Of a stretch of DNA of 7,873 nucleotides, positions 1 through 5,542 are shown in pieces. Under the pieces are notes generated by a model. It ran no database searches and was not told the origin of the DNA. It saw only the letters and a list, made by a program, of their open reading frames with translations. The stretch's first letter is position 1, and every line of letters starts with the position of its first letter. A program made the translations under genes and the position numbers. The stretch is from Candidatus Poseidoniaceae archaeon (GTDB lineage: Archaea > Thermoplasmatota > Poseidoniia > Poseidoniales > Poseidoniaceae), in assembly GCA_030741455.1 (NCBI GenBank), contig JASLVI010000063.1, positions 1 to 7,873 on the forward strand, in the 5' to 3' direction.

Positions 1-2104
1 CAGCACCCGTGATGAGGCGCCCTGTCTTTTGCAAACCATTGGCAACAGCCTGTGTGTTGTCACCCGTAACTTCCCACTCTTCGTGGATTCTTGAGAGCAT
101 GAGAACCTCATAGTCCATCGATAATCCAAAGACGATGCAGAAGATGATTACTGGATTCGTTGTTTCGATTGGTTGGGCAGTGAAATTGAGTAAGCTCTCA
201 CCGTAACCCCACTGGAACACGAAGACAAGCATACCGAACGTAGCAGATATCGAGAGAATGTTCATGACAATCGCCTTGATTGGAATGATGACGCTCCGCA
301 CCTGAATAAAGATGAGAATGACCGTTGAAATGAAGATAAATGCCAACGCAATCGGGAGATTTTCTACAATTGCATCTTGAACATCAAGCGAGTACGCAGC
401 AAAGCCAGCAACGAGGAGTTGTCCATCACCGCCTATGGAAAGGTCATCGAGGAATTGGTCTCGATCATCTCGAACGTCCGCGACAAAGCTGCGTCCGTCT
501 TCACCTGTAATAGGCCCATTCAATGAGAAAATGATGTAGGTTACACCGTCGGAAAGGAATTGGTCTCGTAGGTATTCACGGGTTGCTATTTGCTCTTCAG
601 AGAGGTATTCATCGGGTGTTTCCCAGTAAGCAACGACCGAGGATTCATTCATGCTTGCATCGGGCAAGGCATAACCAAAGGCAGTGATGACTCGATCATC
701 GTCAATCTGGTCAGTCATCCATTTGTGCGTCGCTCGAAGATTTGTCTCGTCAAGAGGATCTTCTCCATCGAAATCGAGGACAACCATCGCAACGTTCACC
801 GCACCCTCAGGCCACTTCTCATCCATGTGTTCAAATCCAACACGGGTTTCATCATCTGGAGGTAATGCGTCACGAGATGCAATCGAAAAGTCAGCGTAGA
901 GGAATGGCAAGCCTGCTCCTAACAGAATGACCAATGTGGGTATGAGAACAGCCCACGGCTTGTCCATGACCGTTGTTGCAATCTTCGCCCAGATACCTGT
1001 TCCATCATCGTTTTCGGTACTGAATGAATACGGAATTTTCCCAAAGAAGACTCGATGGCCAAGGATGGCCATGAAAGCGGGTAAGACAATCACCGAGAAG
1101 ATCATTGCAACCGAAACCGCAAGTGTTCCACCAATCCCGAGACTTGGCAATCCTGTATTCTCAAAGAACAACATCCCCATGAGACCAATCGCGACTGTAA
1201 TTCCACTGAAAAAGACCGCTTTTCCTGCTGTTGCCACAGTCATGGCTGTTGACGTTCGAATGTCTCGACCTCGATTCAATTCTTCACGGAATCGGTTGAC
1301 CAAGAATAAGGAGTAGTCAACAGAAACACCAATTCCAATCAGCGTAATGATGTTGAGAGCGTAGACCGTGACATCCATTGTATTTGACAACCAGATGGTT
1401 AATCCGACAGCAGAAAGAACCGTCAAAACGGCTACTGCAAACGGAAGCAATGCTGAGATGAGGGTCCCGAATACAATCCCTAAAATGATGACAGTTAAAG
1501 GACCAGAAATCAGTTCCGCTTTGATCAAATCGTCTTGAATACGGGTATCAAACGTTACATCGATAGCGATTTCACCTGTTCGCCACGAGTCAAAATCGTC
1601 ATCCATTTCAATGGATTCTTTGTTGTCTGCGAACAACTTTTTTGCTTCCGTGCGATCTTCATTGATGGTTACTCGATTCTTGGCCCAGAAACCATCATCA
1701 CCTTGGTAAACATATTCATCACGTTCGTCTCCGACAATGTCCCATGAATACTGAATGGTGACTTCATTCATGGTCGTAAATTCCGATAATGCATCTTTGA
1801 CAGCAGATTGCCACACTTCTGAGGAATCATCCAACGACTCATGGTGAACAAGGAGAATAAAACTCTGGCCACCTTCATCTTCTGCAACAAAGGCGCTGTC
1901 TCGTAAGCGAGAAGCTTCTAAGGATTCGAGGTCCCCCTCACCCCACGATTCAGCCCAATCAGCGCCGAGACCGATCAGTGAACCCATTCCGATACATGCA
2001 ATGAGTCCGACAGCTAGAACAATCTGGCGATGATCATACGTGATTTCACCGAGCTTGTAGAAAAGACGATCTTCAAGCAGTTTTGGATCTGTTACAGATT
2101 CCAT
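1..2104 (-). CDS. MMPL/RND-family membrane transporter, C-terminus cut off by window edge
   Basis: This is a continuous reading frame of 701 codons from an ATG at 2104, still open at position 1, so the C-terminus is missing. It has the two-fold RND layout. A first membrane helix (about residues 27-47) is followed by a large extracytoplasmic domain (about 50-195). Next come a bundle of helices (about 200-350), another helix (about 384-403), a second extracytoplasmic domain (about 405-575) and the start of a second bundle (about 583-668). Each bundle carries the MMPL signature: SVDYSLFLVNRFREE at 261-275 and GLSMDYEVLMLSRIHEEW at 660-677, with a conserved Asp-Tyr pair in each. Family members use the proton gradient to move lipids or other hydrophobic compounds, or act as membrane-remodelling factors; the substrate here cannot be told. 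An in-frame stop (TGA at 2135-2137) lies 30 bases upstream with no other ATG between, which fixes the start. Only the last few helices should be missing. Confidence 0.9.
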   Translation of the reverse strand, partial: MESVTDPKLLEDRLFYKLGEITYDHRQIVLAVGLIACIGMGSLIGLGADWAESWGEGDLESLEASRLRDSAFVAEDEGGQSFILLVHHESLDDSSEVWQSAVKDALSEFTTMNEVTIQYSWDIVGDERDEYVYQGDDGFWAKNRVTINEDRTEAKKLFADNKESIEMDDDFDSWRTGEIAIDVTFDTRIQDDLIKAELISGPLTVIILGIVFGTLISALLPFAVAVLTVLSAVGLTIWLSNTMDVTVYALNIITLIGIGVSVDYSLFLVNRFREELNRGRDIRTSTAMTVATAGKAVFFSGITVAIGLMGMLFFENTGLPSLGIGGTLAVSVAMIFSVIVLPAFMAILGHRVFFGKIPYSFSTENDDGTGIWAKIATTVMDKPWAVLIPTLVILLGAGLPFLYADFSIASRDALPPDDETRVGFEHMDEKWPEGAVNVAMVVLDFDGEDPLDETNLRATHKWMTDQIDDDRVITAFGYALPDASMNESSVVAYWETPDEYLSEEQIATREYLRDQFLSDGVTYIIFSLNGPITGEDGRSFVADVRDDRDQFLDDLSIGGDGQLLVAGFAAYSLDVQDAIVENLPIALAFIFISTVILIFIQVRSVIIPIKAIVMNILSISATFGMLVFVFQWGYGESLLNFTAQPIETTNPVIIFCIVFGLSMDYEVLMLSRIHEEWEVTGDNTQAVANGLQKTGRLITGA

Positions 2105-2111
2105 GTGTTTG

Positions 2112-2125
2112 CCGATGAAAATCGG
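2112..2125. other. Short hairpin between the two minus-strand genes
   Basis: CCGAT and ATCGG form a perfect 5-base-pair stem around a 4-base loop, which reads GAAA on the plus strand and TTTC on the minus strand. It lies in the 48-base gap between the 200-residue protein gene and the MMPL gene. It could be an RNA hairpin in a read-through transcript or a DNA-binding dyad next to the transporter start. There is no T-tract, so a classical terminator is not supported. A stem this short can arise by chance. Confidence 0.3.
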
Positions 2126-2134
2126 TATATCAAC
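2126..2134 (-). promoter_or_regulatory. TATA-like element for the MMPL gene
   Basis: On the minus strand, GTTGATATA sits about 22-30 bases before the ATG at 2104. This is where an archaeal TATA box would be if the transcript were leaderless or nearly so. No Shine-Dalgarno sequence precedes the ATG, which fits leaderless translation. It would give the transporter its own promoter in addition to possible read-through from the upstream gene. The assignment rests on composition and spacing only. Confidence 0.35.
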
Positions 2135-2152
2135 TCATGTATTCAATGCCCA

Positions 2153-2755
2153 CTACTTTCCGCCAGTCGCTCGGCTGGTTGGACCAGGCAAAGGAAGTGA
2201 TTCCGCACGATTCTCAACCTTTCGGACAACAAAGTGCTCTTCACCGTCTTCATCGGTTGGCTCGGTTGAAACCTCAACTTCCATTCCGAAATCACGCAGG
2301 GATGTTTGGTCCTGTGGCAAACCCATTTCGTCATTTCCTTGGAACAATTTTGCATCGATAGCGTGCGCATAGGCTACTTCATCAAGCGCTTCAACAGCAA
2401 TGAACATCTGACGCGGAAGTCCACCGCTCAAAGGAACAACATGCACCATCTCGGCTGGAAGACGACCGTCGAAGTTTGAGTAGTAGGCCATCGATTCATC
2501 CTGCATGACGAAATCAATCTGATACCAACGGTCATCGTTGGCTTTCGGACGTAATCGAATGTGGACCAACAGGCCAACCTCTTCAGCATCATCAACAATT
2601 CCCGCCTGTTCAATCATCGATTCAAAGACGGGACCTAGGAACGCTTTTCCATCGTTTTTCAACTCCTTTGCATGACGACCATATGTGTAGAGGATACGGT
2701 TTTCAGCAAAGTCTTGGCGGCAAACAATAACAGTGGTGTCGGAATCTTCTCTCAT
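2153..2755 (-). CDS. Hypothetical soluble acidic protein, 200 residues
   Basis: I do not recognise a family. The protein is hydrophilic and acidic, with no signal peptide or membrane helix, so it is probably cytoplasmic. An N-terminal stretch (TTVIVCRQDF, about residues 8-17) looks like a beta strand. The centre (about 60-130) alternates strand-like hydrophobic runs such as GLLVHIRLRP and RWYQIDFVMQ, suggesting an alpha/beta or beta-sandwich fold. The tail (about 160-200) is acidic and then Pro/Gly-rich and probably disordered. It ends in GPTSRATGGK. It reads in the same direction as the MMPL transporter, 48 bases upstream of it, so the two may be co-transcribed, but this does not establish a shared function. 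The start at 2755 is the first ATG in frame and has a TATA-like element about 30 bases before it. No Shine-Dalgarno sequence is visible. I rate it a real gene because it fills the space between its neighbours and encodes a normal-looking globular protein. Confidence 0.8.
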   Translation of the reverse strand: MREDSDTTVIVCRQDFAENRILYTYGRHAKELKNDGKAFLGPVFESMIEQAGIVDDAEEVGLLVHIRLRPKANDDRWYQIDFVMQDESMAYYSNFDGRLPAEMVHVVPLSGGLPRQMFIAVEALDEVAYAHAIDAKLFQGNDEMGLPQDQTSLRDFGMEVEVSTEPTDEDGEEHFVVRKVENRAESLPLPGPTSRATGGK

Positions 2756-2779
2756 GCATCTATACAGGGATGTCGAGGG

Positions 2780-2790
2780 TACTTAATCAT
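2780..2790 (-). promoter_or_regulatory. TATA-like element for the 200-residue protein gene
   Basis: The minus strand reads ATGATTAAGTA here, 25-35 bases before the ATG at 2755, which suits an archaeal TATA box with a very short leader. It contains one of two copies of ACTTAAT (plus-strand sense, 2781-2787) in this divergent intergenic region. Support is from position and AT content only. Confidence 0.4.
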
Positions 2791-2799
2791 ACTCGGATT

Positions 2800-2815
2800 G
2801 TGAGGAAAAACTCAC
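2800..2815. promoter_or_regulatory. Dyad GTGAG-N6-CTCAC in the divergent promoter region
   Basis: GTGAG (2800-2804) and CTCAC (2811-2815) are perfect inverted repeats separated by six bases, GAAAAA. The dyad lies between the TATA-like elements of the minus-strand hypothetical gene and the plus-strand msrA gene, and overlaps the edge of the second. That is a typical place for a repressor or activator to control both directions. The arms are short, so chance is possible, and I cannot name a regulator. Confidence 0.35.
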
Positions 2816-2822
2816 TTAATAC
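2814..2822 (+). promoter_or_regulatory. TATA-like element for msrA
   Basis: ACTTAATAC lies 35-43 bases before the msrA ATG at 2857. With the usual TATA-to-start distance this would give a leader of roughly 10-15 bases. The first seven bases repeat the element at 2781-2787 exactly, 33 bases apart. Nothing better resembling a TATA box lies closer to the start codon. Confidence 0.35.
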
Positions 2823-2856
2823 AAGCGTTCTTGAATGAAATCTTCCAGCGTGATTT

Positions 2857-3378
2857 ATGGAACAAGCAATTCTTGGAGGAGGTTGTTTTTGGTGCGTCGA
2901 AGGTGCTTTCAAGCGGATTACAGGTGTCCACTCCGCTCTACCTGGTTATGCAGGTGGTGAGCGACCCAATCCCACCTACGAAGAAGTGTGCAGTGGTACA
3001 ACTGGTCATGCTGAAATCGTCATCATCGAATTTGATCCAAGCATCATCTCCTTTGAAACAATTCTCGAGGTCTTCTTTACCGTACACGACCCAACCCAAC
3101 TTAATCGTCAAGGAAACGATATAGGAACACAGTATCGAAGTTGTATCATGCCTATCAGTGATGAGCAGGAAGAAAAGGCCAAAGCAGCGATTGAAGCATT
3201 CTCGGAGGCCTTCAGCAATCCAATTGTTACAACCATCGAAGAAGCCAAACACCTTACAGTTGCTGAAGCATATCATCACGATTACTATGCTCGAAATCCA
3301 ACACAAGGCTACTGTGCGATGGTCGTTGCGCCAAAACTTGCCAAGGTCCGCAAAAAGTTAGCACATCTGTACCAATAA
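2857..3378 (+). CDS. msrA: Peptide methionine sulfoxide reductase A
   Basis: This cytoplasmic repair enzyme reduces the S-epimer of methionine sulfoxide, free or in proteins, back to methionine. The 173-residue protein has the family hallmark near its N-terminus, GGGCFWCVEG (7-16), with Cys10 as the catalytic sulfenic-acid-forming residue. The motif is the GCFWC variant rather than GCFWG, which puts a second Cys at 13. Other conserved blocks are GYAGG (30-34), the TGHAE segment (49-53), HDPTQLNRQGNDIGTQYRS (77-95) and the C-terminal GYC at 151-153, where Cys153 is a likely resolving cysteine, followed by PKLAKVRKK (159-167). Length is normal and there is no export signal or fused MsrB domain. 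The ATG at 2857 is chosen because the motif begins right after it; a TTG at 2831 is in another frame. It is transcribed divergently from the hypothetical gene at 2755 and lies 53 bases ahead of the dehydrogenase gene. Confidence 0.95.
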   Translation: MEQAILGGGCFWCVEGAFKRITGVHSALPGYAGGERPNPTYEEVCSGTTGHAEIVIIEFDPSIISFETILEVFFTVHDPTQLNRQGNDIGTQYRSCIMPISDEQEEKAKAAIEAFSEAFSNPIVTTIEEAKHLTVAEAYHHDYYARNPTQGYCAMVVAPKLAKVRKKLAHLYQ

Positions 3379-3388
3379 GCAACAGATG
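3364..3388 (+). other. Hairpin across the msrA stop codon
   Basis: CATCTGT (3364-3370) and ACAGATG (3382-3388) form a perfect 7-base-pair inverted repeat with an 11-base loop. The stop codon TAA (3376-3378) lies in the loop. In RNA it would fold at the very end of msrA and could slow or partly end transcription, or protect the 3' end. No T-tract follows directly, so a terminator call is not justified. Confidence 0.35.
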
Positions 3389-3431
3389 ACGCCTACGCGA
3401 AGTTGAAAGAGTGAATTCTTGTCGACGATTC

Positions 3432-5063
3432 ATGGTCAATGGAATCTTTCAACCACCTACACCACACAACGAGCCTGTCAAAGGCTATGTTCGCGGATCA
3501 CCTGAACGAGCTGAGCTCGAGGCTGAACTTGCCCGACAAATGGCAGAAGTCATTGAGATTCCGTGCATCATTAACGGCAAGGAAGTTTGGACAAACGATG
3601 TCGTTGAACAAGTCATGCCACACAATCACGGTCATGTTCTTGCTCGCGTCCATCTTGCTGGTGAACAAGAAGTTCGTGATGCAATACAAGCATCACTTGA
3701 CGCACACAAAGCGTGGTCAACCATGCCATGGGAAGCACGTGGAGCAATTTTCTTGAAAGCTGCAACCATGCTTGCTGGCAATCGACGCCAAGAGATCAAC
3801 GCATCAACCATGCTCAACCAGTCCAAGACCTGCCATCAAGCAGAAATCGATTCAGCATGTGAATTGATTGATTTCTGGCGATTCAATGTTGACTATGCTC
3901 GTCAAATCTATGAAGATCTTCAACCACCTATTTCACCAGAAGGTGTTTGGAATCAAAGTGAAATCAGACCTTTGGAAGGTTTCGTCTTTTCCGTGACGCC
4001 ATTCAATTTCACAAGCATTGCAGGAAATCTTCCATCATGTGCAGCCATCATGGGCAACACAGGTGTTTGGAAACCAAGTCGCAACTCATACGTCTCAAAT
4101 TATCGAATCATGAAACTCATGATGGATGCTGGACTTCCAGCAGGTGTCATCAATTTCATTCCAGGCCGTGCATCGGTAGTTGGCGACATCTGTATGTCAC
4201 ATCCAGACCTTGCAGGAATCCACTTCACTGGGTCGACTGCAGTCTTCCGAAAGTTGTGGCGAGATGTTGCAAACAATTTGGAGAACCTTCGTAGTTACCC
4301 AAGAATCGTGGGCGAAACGGGTGGAAAGGATTTCATTGTCGCCCATCCCAACTGCGATGAAGAAGCCCTCATTGTAGCATTGTTACGTGGAGCATTTGAA
4401 TTCCAAGGCCAGAAGTGTTCAGCAGCAAGTAGGGCTTACATCCCACAATCTGTCTGGAATCGAATTGAAGCAACGTATATCGAAGAAGTCGGAAAGATCA
4501 CAATGGGTGATGTTGCTGATTTCAGTACCTTCATTGGCGCAGTGATCGACAAGAAATCCTTTGACAACATCACTGGCTATATCGATCGTGCGCATGCAGA
4601 CGCAGGTTGTTCGATTGTAACAGGTGGAAGCTATGATGGTTCAACAGGATACTTTGTGGAACCGACAACAATCGTTTGTTCAGACCCAATGTACGAATCT
4701 ATGCAAGAGGAAATCTTTGGGCCTGTGCTCTCCATCCACGTCTACGAGGATTCCAAATTCCAAGAGATCCTCAGCATCTGTGATTCAACGTCCGAATACG
4801 CACTAACTGGTTCAATCTTTGCAACCAACCGTGAAGATATCGAGTTTGCTAAGGATGCATTGCGATTCAGTGCTGGAAACTTCTACATCAACGACAAACC
4901 AACCGGTGCAGTCGTTGGTCAACAACCGTTTGGTGGAGCCCGTGGAAGCGGAACCAATGACAAAGCAGGAAGTCCACTCAATTTGCTACGCTGGGTCTCC
5001 CCTCGTTCCATCAAGGAGACATTTACTCCTCCACGAAGTTGGGGTTACGGTTTCCTTGAATGA
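3432..5063 (+). CDS. L-glutamate gamma-semialdehyde / 1-pyrroline-5-carboxylate dehydrogenase (ALDH4-type)
   Basis: This NAD(P)-dependent aldehyde dehydrogenase oxidises glutamate semialdehyde (from 1-pyrroline-5-carboxylate) to glutamate, the second step of proline catabolism. The 543-residue product has the long N-terminal extension typical of the single-function ALDH4A1-like group, with NEPVKGYVRGSPERAEL at about 13-29. Aldehyde dehydrogenase landmarks are in order: PFNFTS (190-195), the cofactor-binding KPSRNS (214-219), FTGST (265-269), ETGGKD (295-300) with general base Glu295, GQKCSA (326-331) with catalytic Cys329, EEIFGPVLS (426-434) and PFGGARGSGTNDKAG (499-513). I prefer the ATG at 3432, because homologues as I know them begin shortly before the NEPV block. 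A GTG at 3411 in the same frame would add seven residues (MNSCRRF). No Shine-Dalgarno sequence supports either. No proline dehydrogenase gene is in the window. The 3' end overlaps a convergent gene by 19 bases. Confidence 0.93.
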   Translation: MVNGIFQPPTPHNEPVKGYVRGSPERAELEAELARQMAEVIEIPCIINGKEVWTNDVVEQVMPHNHGHVLARVHLAGEQEVRDAIQASLDAHKAWSTMPWEARGAIFLKAATMLAGNRRQEINASTMLNQSKTCHQAEIDSACELIDFWRFNVDYARQIYEDLQPPISPEGVWNQSEIRPLEGFVFSVTPFNFTSIAGNLPSCAAIMGNTGVWKPSRNSYVSNYRIMKLMMDAGLPAGVINFIPGRASVVGDICMSHPDLAGIHFTGSTAVFRKLWRDVANNLENLRSYPRIVGETGGKDFIVAHPNCDEEALIVALLRGAFEFQGQKCSAASRAYIPQSVWNRIEATYIEEVGKITMGDVADFSTFIGAVIDKKSFDNITGYIDRAHADAGCSIVTGGSYDGSTGYFVEPTTIVCSDPMYESMQEEIFGPVLSIHVYEDSKFQEILSICDSTSEYALTGSIFATNREDIEFAKDALRFSAGNFYINDKPTGAVVGQQPFGGARGSGTNDKAGSPLNLLRWVSPRSIKETFTPPRSWGYGFLE

Positions 5064-5353
5064 TGTGGCCAACGGCCTTTTGCTTCAAGTGCATTCTGAA
5101 CCTTTGGCGTGAGCAACTCTCCATGACGATTCTTTGCAATGAGGGAAAGCAGATACCATCCAATAGAGAGTATAGGGGTAGCAACAAACAGGGTTAATGA
5201 AAACCATATCACAAGATGACCTTCTGTTGCATACCATGACCAAAGCCCAGTCCCTATCAGTGTTAAAATCAAAAACAGGCGAGACGCCTCGCTTGGCGTC
5301 GACATACCACGATGATCGATTCGCGGGGCAAAGAGGCGATTCACTCTACTCAT
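5045..5353 (-). CDS. Small two-helix membrane protein of unknown function
   Basis: I do not recognise a family. With the ATG at 5353 the protein has 102 residues: a basic N-terminus (MSRVNRLFAPRIDHRG), a first hydrophobic helix at about 25-42 (LFLILTLIGTGLWSWY), a short polar turn (ATEGH), a second helix at about 47-72 and a basic soluble tail of about 30 residues ending HHSRKP. Both ends are positively charged, so by the positive-inside rule both probably face the cytoplasm as a helical hairpin. The frame stays open up to 5434, and another ATG lies at 5305 (MSTPSEAS), directly before the first helix, so the start is uncertain. A start at 5434 would add a polar stretch and would end right beside the candidate guide RNA. 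The gene converges on the dehydrogenase and overlaps its last 19 bases. No Shine-Dalgarno sequence is evident. Confidence 0.6.
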   Translation of the reverse strand: MSRVNRLFAPRIDHRGMSTPSEASRLFLILTLIGTGLWSWYATEGHLVIWFSLTLFVATPILSIGWYLLSLIAKNRHGELLTPKVQNALEAKGRWPHHSRKP

Positions 5354-5408
5354 CAACGTTAACGAGGATATCCCGCTCTTGAAAGACTGTTTTTCTCCGA
5401 GCGAACCC

Positions 5409-5417
5409 TTATTGGAT
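5409..5417 (+). promoter_or_regulatory. Possible TATA-like element ahead of the guide RNA candidate
   Basis: TTATTGGAT is the most AT-rich stretch close upstream of 5436 and is centred about 23 bases before the first base of the proposed closing stem. That would suit a dedicated archaeal promoter for a small RNA. The match to a TATA box is weak, and the guide RNA could instead be processed from a longer transcript. Confidence 0.25.
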
Positions 5418-5435
5418 ACAAAGGCGAGGGGCAAT

Positions 5436-5501
5436 CCCGCAATGATGAGTGCTCGAAGCCGACTGCTGTTTCCGTGAAGACTGATGGGCGAACTGAGCGG
5501 G
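5436..5501 (+). ncRNA. Candidate C/D box guide RNA (sRNA directing rRNA 2'-O-methylation)
   Basis: The elements fall in the order expected for an archaeal C/D box RNA. A closing stem CCCGC (5436-5440) pairs perfectly with GCGGG (5497-5501). Box C ATGATGA (5442-5448) matches RUGAUGA exactly. C' GTGAAGA (5474-5480) has one mismatch. A 12-base guide (5481-5492) is followed by box D CTGA (5493-5496), which abuts the stem. D' is poorly defined: CCGA at 5459-5462 or CTGC at 5463-5466, each one base off CTGA. Such RNAs bind L7Ae, Nop5 and fibrillarin, and methylate the target base paired to the fifth position before box D. The D guide, CTGATGGGCGAA, can pair with UUCGCCCAUUA next to the 23S rRNA A-loop: nine Watson-Crick pairs, one G-U and one U-A. 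The rRNA sequence is from memory. The predicted target is the C in the fifth position of UUCGC. I found no convincing target for the D' guide. At 66 bases it is about normal size, and it lies wholly between genes. Confidence 0.6.
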
Positions 5502-5542
5502 GCTCCCTATTGTTCATGTAGGTCAAGTGATTCTGTTATTCC

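Noticed and set aside
927..1316. A 129-codon plus-strand frame
   Set aside because: It is antisense to the MMPL coding sequence, which is intact through this stretch, and encodes nothing recognisable.
2831..3124. A 97-codon plus-strand frame starting at TTG 2831
   Set aside because: It overlaps msrA in another frame and has no motif; the msrA frame explains this region.
2938..3306. A 122-codon minus-strand frame inside msrA
   Set aside because: The msrA frame carries all catalytic motifs; the antisense translation is a cysteine-rich run without family features.
5197..5382. A 61-codon plus-strand frame opposite the small membrane protein
   Set aside because: The translation is low-complexity and hydrophilic, while the opposite frame encodes two clear membrane helices. 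I kept the opposite frame.
5481..5487. An alternative C/D layout with CTGA at 5481 as D' and TGATGG at 5482 as C'
   Set aside because: It would leave 32 bases between box C and D', much too long, and the two boxes would overlap. The model with C' at 5474-5480 and D at 5493-5496 fits the usual spacing.
5435..5542. A tRNA gene in the gap before the PrsW-like gene
   Set aside because: Neither strand gives an acceptor stem with a properly spaced T-loop and anticodon arm. The structure present is better explained by a C/D box RNA.
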